A stretch of DNA of 64,000 bases from CAIOSQ01 sp041178225 (GTDB lineage Bacteria; Pseudomonadota; Alphaproteobacteria; CACIAM-22H2). The notes beneath the pieces were generated by a model, which was not told where the DNA came from, made no database searches, and saw only the letters and a list, made by a program, of their open reading frames with translations. A program made the position numbers and the translations under genes. Each line of letters begins with the position of its first letter. The first letter of the stretch is position 1. The stretch lies in NCBI GenBank assembly GCA_041178225.1, contig JBEGVV010000258.1, positions 3,642 to 67,641 on the forward strand, given 5' to 3'. This document shows, one piece after another, positions 18,097 through 26,493 of this stretch.

Positions 18097-19029
18097 ATGG
18101 CGCAGCGCAAGAAGCCAGCCTACCCGCGCGACCTCGTCGGCTATGGCCGCAATCCGCCCGACGCGAAATGGCCTGGCGGCGCGCGCGTGGCGGTCAGCTT
18201 CGTCGTCAACTACGAGGAAGGCGGCGAGCGCTCCCTCGTCCATGGCGACAAGGTCTCGGAGGTCTTCCTGCACGAGGTGCCAGGCCTCGTGCCACGCGCT
18301 GGCCGTCGCGACGAGCAGGTCGAGTCGGTCTACGAGTACGGCAGCCGCGCCGGGTTCTGGCGCCTCCTGCGCATGTTCGACGAGCGGCGCATCCCCTTCA
18401 CGAGCTGGGCCGTCGGCATGGCGGTCGCGCGCCACCCCGAGGTTGCGCGGGCGATGCGCGAGTCCGGCCACGAGGTGGCCAGCCATGGCTGGCGCTGGTT
18501 CGACTACCAGGACATGGGGATCGCCGAGGAGCGGCGGCACATGAAGCTCGCCATCGAGGCGATCGAGAAGGCCTGCGGCGAGCGGCCGGTCGGCTGGTAC
18601 ACGGGTCGCCTGAGCGCGAACACGCGGCGCCTCGTCGTCGAGGAGGGTGGCTTCCTCTACGATTCCGATTCCTACGCCGACGACCTGCCCTACTGGGTGG
18701 AGGCCGGGCGCGGCCGCGGCCACCTCGTCGTTCCCTACACCTTCGACAACAACGACATGAAGTTCGCCACGCTCGGCGGCTTCGCGACCGGCGAGGACTT
18801 CTTCGCGCACCTGCGCGATTCCTTCGACGTCCTCTACCGCGAGGGCCAGCAGGGCCAGGCCAAGATGATGTCGATCGGGCTGCATTGCCGGCTCGCCGGG
18901 CGCCCTGGCCGCGCGGCGGCGCTGGCGCGCTTCCTCGACTACGTGCAGCGCCACGACCATGCCTGGATCTGCCGGCGCGTCGACATCGCGCGGCACTGGC
19001 ATGCCACCCATCCCTACCGCAAGGACTGA
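18097..19029 (+). CDS. puuE: Allantoinase of the polysaccharide-deacetylase fold (PuuE family)
   Basis: PuuE enzymes hydrolyse (S)-allantoin to allantoate without a metal-dependent amidohydrolase fold. The 310-residue protein matches that family along its length: YPRDLVGYGRNPPDAKWPGG, NYEEGGERSLVHGD, VYEYGSRAGFWRLLRMF, EVASHGWRW, GWYTGR, SANTRRLV and YDSDSYADDLPYW. Length is as in Pseudomonas PuuE. ATG 18097 has a GGAG nine bases upstream; an in-frame ATG at 18082 is the alternative. General annotation would call it polysaccharide deacetylase, but the motifs above are specific to PuuE. Its product would feed the allantoate amidohydrolase-like enzyme at 2815. Confidence 0.88.
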   Translation: MAQRKKPAYPRDLVGYGRNPPDAKWPGGARVAVSFVVNYEEGGERSLVHGDKVSEVFLHEVPGLVPRAGRRDEQVESVYEYGSRAGFWRLLRMFDERRIPFTSWAVGMAVARHPEVARAMRESGHEVASHGWRWFDYQDMGIAEERRHMKLAIEAIEKACGERPVGWYTGRLSANTRRLVVEEGGFLYDSDSYADDLPYWVEAGRGRGHLVVPYTFDNNDMKFATLGGFATGEDFFAHLRDSFDVLYREGQQGQAKMMSIGLHCRLAGRPGRAAALARFLDYVQRHDHAWICRRVDIARHWHATHPYRKD

Positions 19030-19047
19030 CAGAGGAGACGCGCGAAC

Positions 19048-19671
19048 ATGATCAAGGTCTGGGGACGCAAGAACTCGTCCAACGTGCAGAAGGTGATGTG
19101 GGCGATCGGCGAGCTCGGCATCGCCTACGAGCGGCTCGACATCGGCGGCCCGTTCGGCGGCAACAAGGAGGCCGCCTACCTGGCGATGAACCCGAACGGG
19201 CTGATCCCGACGATCCAGGACGGCGAACTCGTCATGTGGGAGTCGAACGCGATCGTGCGCTACCTCGCGACCGCCTACGGCACTGGCCGGCTCGTGCCCG
19301 CCGACGCCAAGGCCGCCGCGACCTGCAACCAGTGGATGGACTGGCAGCTCTCGGTCGTCGCGCCGTCCATCACCCCGGCCTTCCTCGGCCTCGTCCGCAC
19401 GCCGGCGGCGCAGCGCGACAACGCGGCCATCGCCGCGTCGCAGGCGAAGACCATCGAGGCGATGTCGATGCTGGAGGCGCGGCTCGGCACCTCGCGCCAC
19501 GTCGCGGGCGACGCCTTCACGATGGCCGACATCCCCCTCGGCATCATGGCCTACAGGTACTGGCAGCTCGTGCCGCACCACCCCGCGCACCCGAACCTGC
19601 GCCGCTGGTACGACGCGATCCAGGCGCGCAAGGCCTTCGCCGAGCACGTCTCCTCGATCCCGATGACCTGA
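19048..19671 (+). CDS. Glutathione S-transferase family protein
   Basis: A 207-residue cytosolic GST-like protein. The N-terminal thioredoxin-fold domain (1-80) contains the Ser-rich active-site region GRKNSSNVQKVMW, the cis-Pro in GLIPTI and the glutathione-binding WESNAIVRYLA. The all-alpha C-terminal domain includes the N-capping motif AGDAFTMADIPLG. The serine/cysteine choice at the active site resembles beta- or theta-like bacterial GSTs. It follows the allantoinase by 18 bases and probably shares its transcript, but a role in that pathway is not evident. Confidence 0.88.
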   Translation: MIKVWGRKNSSNVQKVMWAIGELGIAYERLDIGGPFGGNKEAAYLAMNPNGLIPTIQDGELVMWESNAIVRYLATAYGTGRLVPADAKAAATCNQWMDWQLSVVAPSITPAFLGLVRTPAAQRDNAAIAASQAKTIEAMSMLEARLGTSRHVAGDAFTMADIPLGIMAYRYWQLVPHHPAHPNLRRWYDAIQARKAFAEHVSSIPMT

Positions 19672-19699
19672 CGGCGCGAGGCAGGCGACGGGCGCGGCC

Positions 19700-22186
19700 A
19701 TGGCGTTCCGCGGCCTCGACGAGGACGAGGCCGCGCGCCGCCTCGCGCAGGCCGGGCCCAATGCCCTGCCCGCGCCGCGCGGCCGCGGGCTCCTGCGCTT
19801 CTTCGCGGAGGTCCTGGAGGAACCGATCTTCCTCCTGCTCGTCGGCGCGGCGGTGCTCTACCTCGCGATCGGCGACGCCGCGGAGGGCATCCTCATGGCC
19901 GGATGCGCGGCGGTCTCCGTCGCGCTGGTCGCCGTGCAGTCCTGGCGCAGCGAGAAGGTGCTCGCGGCGCTCAAGGGCATCGTCGCGCCGCGCGCCCTCG
20001 TCGTGCGCGGCGGCGCGACGCGGCGCGTGGGCGCCGAGACGATCGTCCCGGGCGACTTCGTGGTCCTCGCGCCCGGGGACCGGGTGCCAGCCGACGGGAT
20101 CCTGCGCGAGGGCGCCGGACTGGTGCTCGACGAATCCGCGCTGACCGGGGAATCCGTGCCGGTGCGCAAGCGCGCCAGCGAGGAGCCCGGGCCCGGCGAC
20201 GCCACGCCGGGCGGCGACGACACGCCCTTCGTCTTCTCCGGCACGCTCGTGCTCTCCGGCGAGGGCATCGCCGAGGCCACCGCGACGGGGCCGCGCAGCC
20301 GCGTCGGCGCGATCGGCGCGGCGCTCGCGACGCTGCGCTGGCCACCCACGCCGCTGCAGCTCGCGACCGCCCGGCTCGTGCGGCGCCTGGCGCTCGTCGG
20401 CGTCGCGCTCTCGATCCTCGTCGGCGCGCTCCACTACGCGCGCGAGGCCGACTGGCTGCAGGCCACGCTGGCCGGCATCACGCTCGCGATGAGCGCGATG
20501 CCGGAGGAACTGCCGATGGTCCTCGCGATCTTCCTCGCGATGGGGGCGTGGCGGCTGTCGCGCCATGGCGTCCTCGCGCGGCAGCCAAGCGCCGTGCTCG
20601 CGCTCGGCGCCACCACGGTGCTGTGCGTCGACAAGACGGGCACGATCACCGAGAACCGCATCCGCCTGGAGCGCATGGCCATCCCGGGCGCTGTCGCCGG
20701 CGTCGAAGAGGCGGTGGCCGATGCGCGCTTCGCGCCCCTGCGCGCCGCGGCGCTCCATGCCTCGCACCCCCAGGGCGGCGATCCGATGGACCGCGCGACG
20801 CATGCGCTTGGCCCTGCGCCGGCGGGAGGCGCGCTGCGCGAGTACCCGATCGAGGCGCGCAGGCCACGCGTCGCCTTCGCCTGGCCGGATGGCGCAGGCG
20901 TGCTCGTCGCGGCCAAGGGCGCGCCCGAGGAGATCGCGCGCCTCTGCCGCCTCGACGCGGACGCCGCGCGCGCGGCCATGGCCAGCGTCGAGGTGCTGGC
21001 CGCCGAGGGATTGCGCGTCCTCGCCGTGGCCACGGCGCGCGCGCCGTCGGCTCCCGACGAGATCGACGGCCTCGCCTTCGCCTGGGCGGGGCTGCTCGCC
21101 TACGGCGACCCGGTCCGCAAGTCCGCGCGCGCGAGCATCGAGGAATGCCTCGCCGCCGGCATCGAGGTCGTGATGATCACCGGCGACTATCCTGCGACGG
21201 CCTGCGCGGTTGCGCGCCACGCAGGCATCGACGCGACCGGCCACTCCATGTCCGGCGCCGAGGTCGCGCGGCTCGACGACGCGGCGCTGCGCGAGGCGGT
21301 CGCCGGCAAGCGCGTCTTCGCGCGCACCGAGCCCGGGCAGAAGCTGCGCATCGTCGAGGCGCTGCGCGCGCGCGGCCATGTCGTCGCGATGACCGGGGAT
21401 GGCGTCAACGACGCGCCGGCGCTGCGCGCGGCGCATGTCGGCGTGGCCATGGGCAGCCGCGGCACCGACGTCGCGCGCGAGGCCGCGGGCCTCGTCGTGC
21501 TCAACGACGACCTCGGCTCGATCGTCTCCGCGATCCGCCTCGGCCGGCGCATCGCCGACAACATCCGCAAGGCGATGGTGTTCGTCGTCGCGGTCCACGT
21601 CCCACTTGTCGGCCTCGCCCTGCTGCCGCTGCTGCTCGGCTGGCCGCCGATGCTCGCGCCGGTTCACGTCATCTTCCTCGAGCTCGTCATCGACCCGACC
21701 TGCGCGATCGTCTTCGAGGCGCAGGAGGCCGAGCGCCGCGCCATGCGCCGCCCGCCGCGGCCCGCCAGCCGCACCGTCGCCTCGCCGCTCACCATCGCGC
21801 TCGCGGTGGCGCAGGGCTGCGCCCTGCTCGCCTGCGCCTTCGCGGCCTATGGCGGCGCGCTCGGGCTCGGCCTGCCCCATGGGGAGGCGCGCGCGCTCGG
21901 CTTCGTGGCCCTGGTCGCCGGCACGCTCTGCCTCGCGCTCACCAACCTGTCCTGGGACGACTTCGCCTTCGCGCCGCGGATCCTCTCCCATCCCGCCGTT
22001 GCCCTCGCCGCCGGCGCGACCAGCGCGATGCTCGCGCTGCTCCTCGCATGGCCGGCCGCGCGCGGCGTCTTCGGCTTCGCGGTCCCCGCGGCGGGGCCCC
22101 TCGCCATCGCGGTCGTGGCCGGCGCCGCCTCGGTGCTCTGGTTCGAGGCGGTGAAGCGCGGCGGGCTGATGGCGCGCGGGGCCTGA
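19700..22186 (+). CDS. P-type cation-transporting ATPase (P2-like)
   Basis: The 828-residue pump has an N-terminal cation-ATPase domain, TGES (149-152) in the actuator domain, the phosphorylation motif DKTGTITEN (Asp311), the nucleotide-binding KGAPE, and the hinge motifs MITGDYPATA and TGDGVNDAPAL. About eight to ten membrane segments are visible. The M4 ion-site segment reads AMPEELPMV where Ca2+ pumps have PEGLP. There is no heavy-metal-binding domain and no CPx motif, so copper or zinc transport is unlikely. Ca2+, Mn2+ or a monovalent cation is more plausible. It starts 28 bases after the GST gene. Confidence 0.92.
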   Translation: MAFRGLDEDEAARRLAQAGPNALPAPRGRGLLRFFAEVLEEPIFLLLVGAAVLYLAIGDAAEGILMAGCAAVSVALVAVQSWRSEKVLAALKGIVAPRALVVRGGATRRVGAETIVPGDFVVLAPGDRVPADGILREGAGLVLDESALTGESVPVRKRASEEPGPGDATPGGDDTPFVFSGTLVLSGEGIAEATATGPRSRVGAIGAALATLRWPPTPLQLATARLVRRLALVGVALSILVGALHYAREADWLQATLAGITLAMSAMPEELPMVLAIFLAMGAWRLSRHGVLARQPSAVLALGATTVLCVDKTGTITENRIRLERMAIPGAVAGVEEAVADARFAPLRAAALHASHPQGGDPMDRATHALGPAPAGGALREYPIEARRPRVAFAWPDGAGVLVAAKGAPEEIARLCRLDADAARAAMASVEVLAAEGLRVLAVATARAPSAPDEIDGLAFAWAGLLAYGDPVRKSARASIEECLAAGIEVVMITGDYPATACAVARHAGIDATGHSMSGAEVARLDDAALREAVAGKRVFARTEPGQKLRIVEALRARGHVVAMTGDGVNDAPALRAAHVGVAMGSRGTDVAREAAGLVVLNDDLGSIVSAIRLGRRIADNIRKAMVFVVAVHVPLVGLALLPLLLGWPPMLAPVHVIFLELVIDPTCAIVFEAQEAERRAMRRPPRPASRTVASPLTIALAVAQGCALLACAFAAYGGALGLGLPHGEARALGFVALVAGTLCLALTNLSWDDFAFAPRILSHPAVALAAGATSAMLALLLAWPAARGVFGFAVPAAGPLAIAVVAGAASVLWFEAVKRGGLMARGA

Positions 22187-22203
22187 GCGGCGATTTTCCT
22201 GAG

Positions 22204-22218
22204 GCGCGCGACGCGCGC
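22204..22218 (+). terminator. Short GC hairpin downstream of the P-type ATPase gene
   Basis: Six-base arms GCGCGC and GCGCGC flank a three-base loop, starting 17 bases after the ATPase stop and followed by TTGCCCTTACT. The T content is weak, so it could be a poor terminator or chance in GC-rich DNA. Confidence 0.25.
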
Positions 22219-22260
22219 TTGCCCTTACTCTCGCCCCGCCCAAGCCAGGAAGGAAGACAC

Positions 22261-23067
22261 ATGCCGCTCCGCATCGCCATCGCAGGCCTCGGCGCCATCG
22301 GCGCCGCCGTCGCGCGCCGCATCGACGCCGGCATCGAGGGCCTCGAGCTCGTCGCCGTCGCCGGCCGCGACGAGGCGAAGACGCGCGACGCGGTCGCCGG
22401 CTTCGCGCGACGCCCCGAGGTCATGGGCTCGACGCGGCTGGGCGAGGTCGCGGACGTGGTCGTCGACTGCGCCCCGGGCCCCCAGCTCGGCGAGATCGCG
22501 GAGCCCGCGCTCGATCGCGGCCGCATCGTCGTGACCGCGAACGCCGCCGTGCTCCTCGACCGCATGGACCTCGTCGATCGCGCGCGCGCGCATGGCGGGC
22601 GCGTCATCGTGCCGACCGGCGCGCTGCTCGGCCTCGACGCCGTGCGCGCCGCGGCTGAGAGCCGCGTCGACAGCGTCACGATGATCACGCGCAAGCCGCC
22701 CAAGGGCCTCGCGGGCGCGCCCTACCTCGTCCAGAACGGGATCGACGTGATGTCCTTCGCGGAATCGACGCGCGTCTTCGCGGGCTCGGCGCGCGAGGCG
22801 GCGCGCGGATTCCCGGCGAACGTCAACGTCGCCGCGGCGCTGAGCCTCGCGGGCATCGGCCCGGACCGCACGCGCATCGAGATCTGGGCCGAGCCGACCA
22901 GCGGCCGCAACCAGCACACGATCGAGGTCGAGGCCGAGGCCGCGCGCTTCACCATGACCATCGCCGGCGTGCCGAGTGCCGAGAACCCGCGCACGGGCAG
23001 GCTGACGCCGCTGAGCGTCGTCGCCTGCCTGCGCGGCCTCGTCTCGCCCCTGCGCGTCGGCACCTGA
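22261..23067 (+). CDS. nadX: L-aspartate dehydrogenase (NadX family)
   Basis: NadX oxidises L-aspartate with NAD(P)+ to iminoaspartate, which can feed quinolinate and NAD synthesis or simply deaminate aspartate. The 268-residue protein has the Rossmann motif GLGAIG (9-14), the VTANAAVL and VPTGALLGLDA segments and the catalytic His219 in GRNQHTIEVE. The ATG at 22261 follows AGGAAGGAAG, a good ribosome binding site. No nadA, nadB or nadC lies nearby, so its place in NAD synthesis is unproven. The next gene begins seven bases downstream. Confidence 0.85.
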   Translation: MPLRIAIAGLGAIGAAVARRIDAGIEGLELVAVAGRDEAKTRDAVAGFARRPEVMGSTRLGEVADVVVDCAPGPQLGEIAEPALDRGRIVVTANAAVLLDRMDLVDRARAHGGRVIVPTGALLGLDAVRAAAESRVDSVTMITRKPPKGLAGAPYLVQNGIDVMSFAESTRVFAGSAREAARGFPANVNVAAALSLAGIGPDRTRIEIWAEPTSGRNQHTIEVEAEAARFTMTIAGVPSAENPRTGRLTPLSVVACLRGLVSPLRVGT

Positions 23068-23074
23068 CGGCGCG

Positions 23075-24700
23075 ATGACCTCCGGCCGGGACCCGGAGGC
23101 GCCACCGCCCCCGCCCGCGCGCGACCTGGCCCTCCTGCGCGAGGCGGACCGGCTCGCGGCCAGCGGCGACGCGCGCGGCGCGCTCGCGCTGTTCGACGCG
23201 GCATCGCGAGGGCCGCTGGCCGCGTATGCGCTGCTGCGCACGGGCCAGCTCCTCCATGCGCAGGGCGCGCATGCGGCGGCGATGGACGCGCTCGGCCGGG
23301 CGGCCATGCTGCGCCCGGGCGATGCGCCGATCCTCTTCGCGCTGGGCAACGCCGCGCGCGACCTCGGGCGCGTGGACGAGGCCGAGGCGCATTTCCGCGC
23401 CGCGCTTGGCGTGGCTCCGGCGAGCCCGGAGCCAGCCGTGAACCTCGCCAACCTCCTCCGCAGGCAGGGCCGCGCGGCCGAGGCGCAAGCGATCCTCTCC
23501 GCCTCGCTCGCGCGCAATCCGGGCTCGGCGGCGCTGCACGAGGCCGCCGGCCTCGCCGCGCTTGACGCGCGCGACCACGAGGCCGCCTGCGCCAGCCTCC
23601 TCGAGGCGCTGCGCCTCGCGCCGGGCCGCGCCGAGACGCAGGCCAACCTCGCCGAGGCGCAGGCCGGGGCGGGCCGCCACGGCGAGGCGGTGCGCCTGCT
23701 CGATGCCGCCATCCCGCGCCTCGCCGACCCTTCGCTCGCGCGCCTCAACCGCGCCCATGCGCTGATGGCGCTGGGCCGCTGGACGGAGGCCTGGATCGAC
23801 TACGAGGCAAGGTTCGGCAGGGCATCCATGGCGGGCGCCGCGCGGCACCCCTCCCGGATCCCCCTGCCCGCCTGGCGCGGCGGCCCGGCGCCGGCAGGTC
23901 CTCTCCTCGTCTGGGGCGAACAGGGCCTGGGCGACGAGATCGTCGGCGCCAGCCTCCTGCCCGCTCTTGCCGGGCAGGTGGGCGAAATCGTGGTCGAGGC
24001 GAGTCCTCGCCTCGTCGCGCTCCTCGCGCGCAGCTTCCCGGGCCTGCGCGTCGTCGCGCGCGACGACGCGTCCGTGCCCCAGGGCTGCGTGGCGCATGTC
24101 CCGATGGGAAGCCTGATGGCGATCCTGGGATGGACGCCCGCGCGGATGCCGATGCCAGCCGTGCTCGTGGCGGACCGCGCGCGCGCCGAAGCCGCCGCGG
24201 CACGGCATCGCCGCCCCGGCCGCCGGCTCGTCGGCCTCGCCTGGGCGAGCGGCGCGGCCGGCGGGCTCGGCGCGCTGAAGACGCTGCCGCGCGACGAGCT
24301 CGCGCGCCTCGTCCGCGGGAGCGACGCCGTCTTCCTCGACCTGCAATATGGCGATACCGAAAGGACGCGCGCCGAGCTCGCCGCGGCGACCGGCGCGGAG
24401 ATCCTCCGCGACCGCGAGATCGACGTGCGATCGGACATCGACGGGCTGGCCGCGCTCTGCGCCGCCTGCGACGCGGTCGTCACCACGAGCAACGTCACGG
24501 CGCATGTCGCAGGCGCGCTCGGCGCCGAGACGCATGTCCTCGTGCCGTCCGGCCACGCGCAGCTCTGGTACTGGACGCCCTCGCCCGGCGCGGCCGCGTT
24601 CTACGCGCGCGCCACGCTCCACCGGCAGGACGGCGCCGGCTGGCGCGGCGCGGTCGATTCCGTCCGCGCGGCGCTCGCCGTCAGGCCACCCACTCGCTGA
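23075..24700 (+). CDS. TPR protein with C-terminal GT9-like domain (second paralogue)
   Basis: The 541-residue protein repeats the plan of the gene at 12158: about six degenerate TPR units (residues ~20-240) followed by a domain with WGEQGLGDEIVGASLLP, GRRLVGLAWASG and TTSNVTAHVAGALGAETHVL. The QGLGD element is shared with the first paralogue (QGLGDTLQF). It may transfer a sugar to a protein or act as a cytosolic scaffold. It overlaps the convergent ThDP enzyme gene by 20 bases at the 3' ends. Confidence 0.78.
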   Translation: MTSGRDPEAPPPPPARDLALLREADRLAASGDARGALALFDAASRGPLAAYALLRTGQLLHAQGAHAAAMDALGRAAMLRPGDAPILFALGNAARDLGRVDEAEAHFRAALGVAPASPEPAVNLANLLRRQGRAAEAQAILSASLARNPGSAALHEAAGLAALDARDHEAACASLLEALRLAPGRAETQANLAEAQAGAGRHGEAVRLLDAAIPRLADPSLARLNRAHALMALGRWTEAWIDYEARFGRASMAGAARHPSRIPLPAWRGGPAPAGPLLVWGEQGLGDEIVGASLLPALAGQVGEIVVEASPRLVALLARSFPGLRVVARDDASVPQGCVAHVPMGSLMAILGWTPARMPMPAVLVADRARAEAAAARHRRPGRRLVGLAWASGAAGGLGALKTLPRDELARLVRGSDAVFLDLQYGDTERTRAELAAATGAEILRDREIDVRSDIDGLAALCAACDAVVTTSNVTAHVAGALGAETHVLVPSGHAQLWYWTPSPGAAAFYARATLHRQDGAGWRGAVDSVRAALAVRPPTR

Positions 24701-26357
24701 CCGGCGCGCGCGCCTCGTTGAGCGGCTGGCAGACGACGTCGACGAGCGTCGGCCCGCCATGCTCGATCGCGGTGCGGAGCGTCTGGCGCAGTTCCGCGGG
24801 ATCCTCGACGCGCCAGCTCCTGACACCGAAGGCCGCGGCCACGGCGGCATGGTCGGTGCGGTTGAAGTCGACGGAGAAGTAGCGGCCGTCATAGCCGGTC
24901 TTCTGGCCGGCCTTGATCCAGCCAAAGACCGAGTTGGAGACGACGACCATGGTCACCGGCACGCGGTTGCGGACGATGGTCTCCATCTCGCCGCAGGAGA
25001 AGCCGAAGCTGCCGTCGCCCATCACGGCGACGACCTTCGACGACGGCCGCCCGTACCACGCCCCCACCGCGCCGGGCAGCGAGTAGCCGAGCGCGCCATG
25101 GGCGCGGTTGGTGATGAACCAGCGGCCCGCGCGGTGCTTCGGGTAGAAGGCCGAGAAATAGGGGCAGGGCGTGCCGGGATCCGCGACGATGACGGCGTCG
25201 TCGCCGAGCACGGCCGCGAGCTCGGCGACCAGCCGCTCGGGCTTGATAGGCCGGTCGTCGGAGAGCGCGAGCGGCCTGTAGGCGGCCTCCTTCTCCGCGC
25301 GCGCCTTCGCGACCATCGCGATCGCCCCGGACGGGTCGCGGCGCGCCACGGCCGAGGCGAGCGCCGCGAGCGCGAGGCGGGCATCGCCCACGACGCCGGC
25401 CTCGGTCTGGAAATTGGCGCCGATCACGCCCGGCTCCACGTCGACATGGACGATGCGCGTGCCGGGCCTCGGGTGGCGCCAGCGCTCGGTCGTGACCGAC
25501 CCCGCGCGGCAGCCCACGAACACGACGAGGTCCGCGGCATCGACGATCGCGCGCGTCGCCGCGACGCCGCCATTCGAGCCGACGACGCCCGCATGCAGCG
25601 GATGCGAATCCGGCATCGAGCCCTGGCCGCTTATCGTCGTGCAGACCGGCGCGCCGATGCGCTCGGCCAGCGCCGCGAGCTCGGCCTCGGCGTGGGAGAG
25701 CACGACGCCGCCGCCAAGCACCAGCACCGGCCGCGTCGCGGAGTCGATCGCCCTCGCGGCCGCCTCGATCGCGGCGGGATCGGGCGCCACGCGCGCGGCG
25801 GGCGCGGCGCCGAAGCGCCGGTCGGCCCAGACGTCCTGCTCGTCGACCGGCGCCTTCTGCACGTCGAAGGGAAGTCCGAGATGCACCGCGCCCGGACGGC
25901 CCGTCGTCATGGTGCGGAAGGCGCGCCGCAGGATCGACGGTATGTCGGCCGCGCGATCGATCACGCTCGTCCACTTGGAGAGCGGCCGGAACAGCGCCTC
26001 CTGGTCGAGCTCGGTCAGGGTGTACTTGCCGCGCGAGGACACGGAGATGTCCGTCGTCACGGCCAGCAGCGGGATCGAGCTCTCGTGCGCCTCGACCACG
26101 CCGGGAAGGATGTAGGTCGCGCCGCCGCCCGAGGGCCCCTCGCAGACGCCGACCTTGCCGGTGACCCGCGCGTAGCAATCCGCCATGTAGGCCGCGGAGC
26201 GCTCGTCGCGGGTCAGGACATGGGTGATCCCGTGGTCGAGCCGCGCGAGCGCGTCGTAGAGCGGCAGGCTCGTGTCGCCGCACAGCCCGAAGACATGCGT
26301 GACGCCATGGTGCTGGAGCATGCGCACGAAGGCTTCGGCGCCGGAGAGCTGGTTCAT
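24681..26357 (-). CDS. Thiamine-diphosphate-dependent enzyme (acetolactate synthase-like)
   Basis: A 558-residue three-domain ThDP enzyme. Glu52 in TRDERSAAY is the expected cofactor-activating glutamate. The central domain has VLVLGGGV and VFVGCRAGS. The C-terminal PP domain contains the ThDP/Mg motif starting MGDGSFGFSCGE and ending near VVVSNS. It resembles the large family that includes acetolactate synthase, benzoylformate decarboxylase and sulfopyruvate decarboxylase, and the reaction cannot be told from sequence alone. It lacks an adjacent ilvN-type regulatory subunit, so branched-chain synthesis is unlikely. It is divergent from the kinase/enolase-like operon at 26494, with a shared 136-base promoter region, so it may act on the same 2-keto acid. 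Confidence 0.85.
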   Translation of the reverse strand: MNQLSGAEAFVRMLQHHGVTHVFGLCGDTSLPLYDALARLDHGITHVLTRDERSAAYMADCYARVTGKVGVCEGPSGGGATYILPGVVEAHESSIPLLAVTTDISVSSRGKYTLTELDQEALFRPLSKWTSVIDRAADIPSILRRAFRTMTTGRPGAVHLGLPFDVQKAPVDEQDVWADRRFGAAPAARVAPDPAAIEAAARAIDSATRPVLVLGGGVVLSHAEAELAALAERIGAPVCTTISGQGSMPDSHPLHAGVVGSNGGVAATRAIVDAADLVVFVGCRAGSVTTERWRHPRPGTRIVHVDVEPGVIGANFQTEAGVVGDARLALAALASAVARRDPSGAIAMVAKARAEKEAAYRPLALSDDRPIKPERLVAELAAVLGDDAVIVADPGTPCPYFSAFYPKHRAGRWFITNRAHGALGYSLPGAVGAWYGRPSSKVVAVMGDGSFGFSCGEMETIVRNRVPVTMVVVSNSVFGWIKAGQKTGYDGRYFSVDFNRTDHAAVAAAFGVRSWRVEDPAELRQTLRTAIEHGGPTLVDVVCQPLNEARAPVSEWVA

Positions 26358-26493
26358 CGCTTCGACCTTTCCGGTTTTCCCGCCGCGAGACTAGCGCCCC
26401 CGGGCGATGCCGAGTAGCGCCGCGACGCGGTGCCCGCCCCGCGCGAGGCCGCGATTGACGGAGGCGGCGCGCATCCGCCCTACTGCGGGGCCC

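Noticed and set aside
18097..19029. Cell-wall polysaccharide deacetylase
   Set aside because: The motifs match PuuE-type allantoinase along the whole length, and other allantoin genes are in the window.
19544..22243. An 899-codon open frame antisense to the P-type ATPase
   Set aside because: Arg/Ala/Glu-rich shadow of the ATPase gene, which carries all expected P-type motifs.
24681..26357. Acetolactate synthase for branched-chain amino acid synthesis
   Set aside because: No regulatory subunit or ilv genes adjoin it and the context is catabolic. Only the general ThDP family is supported.
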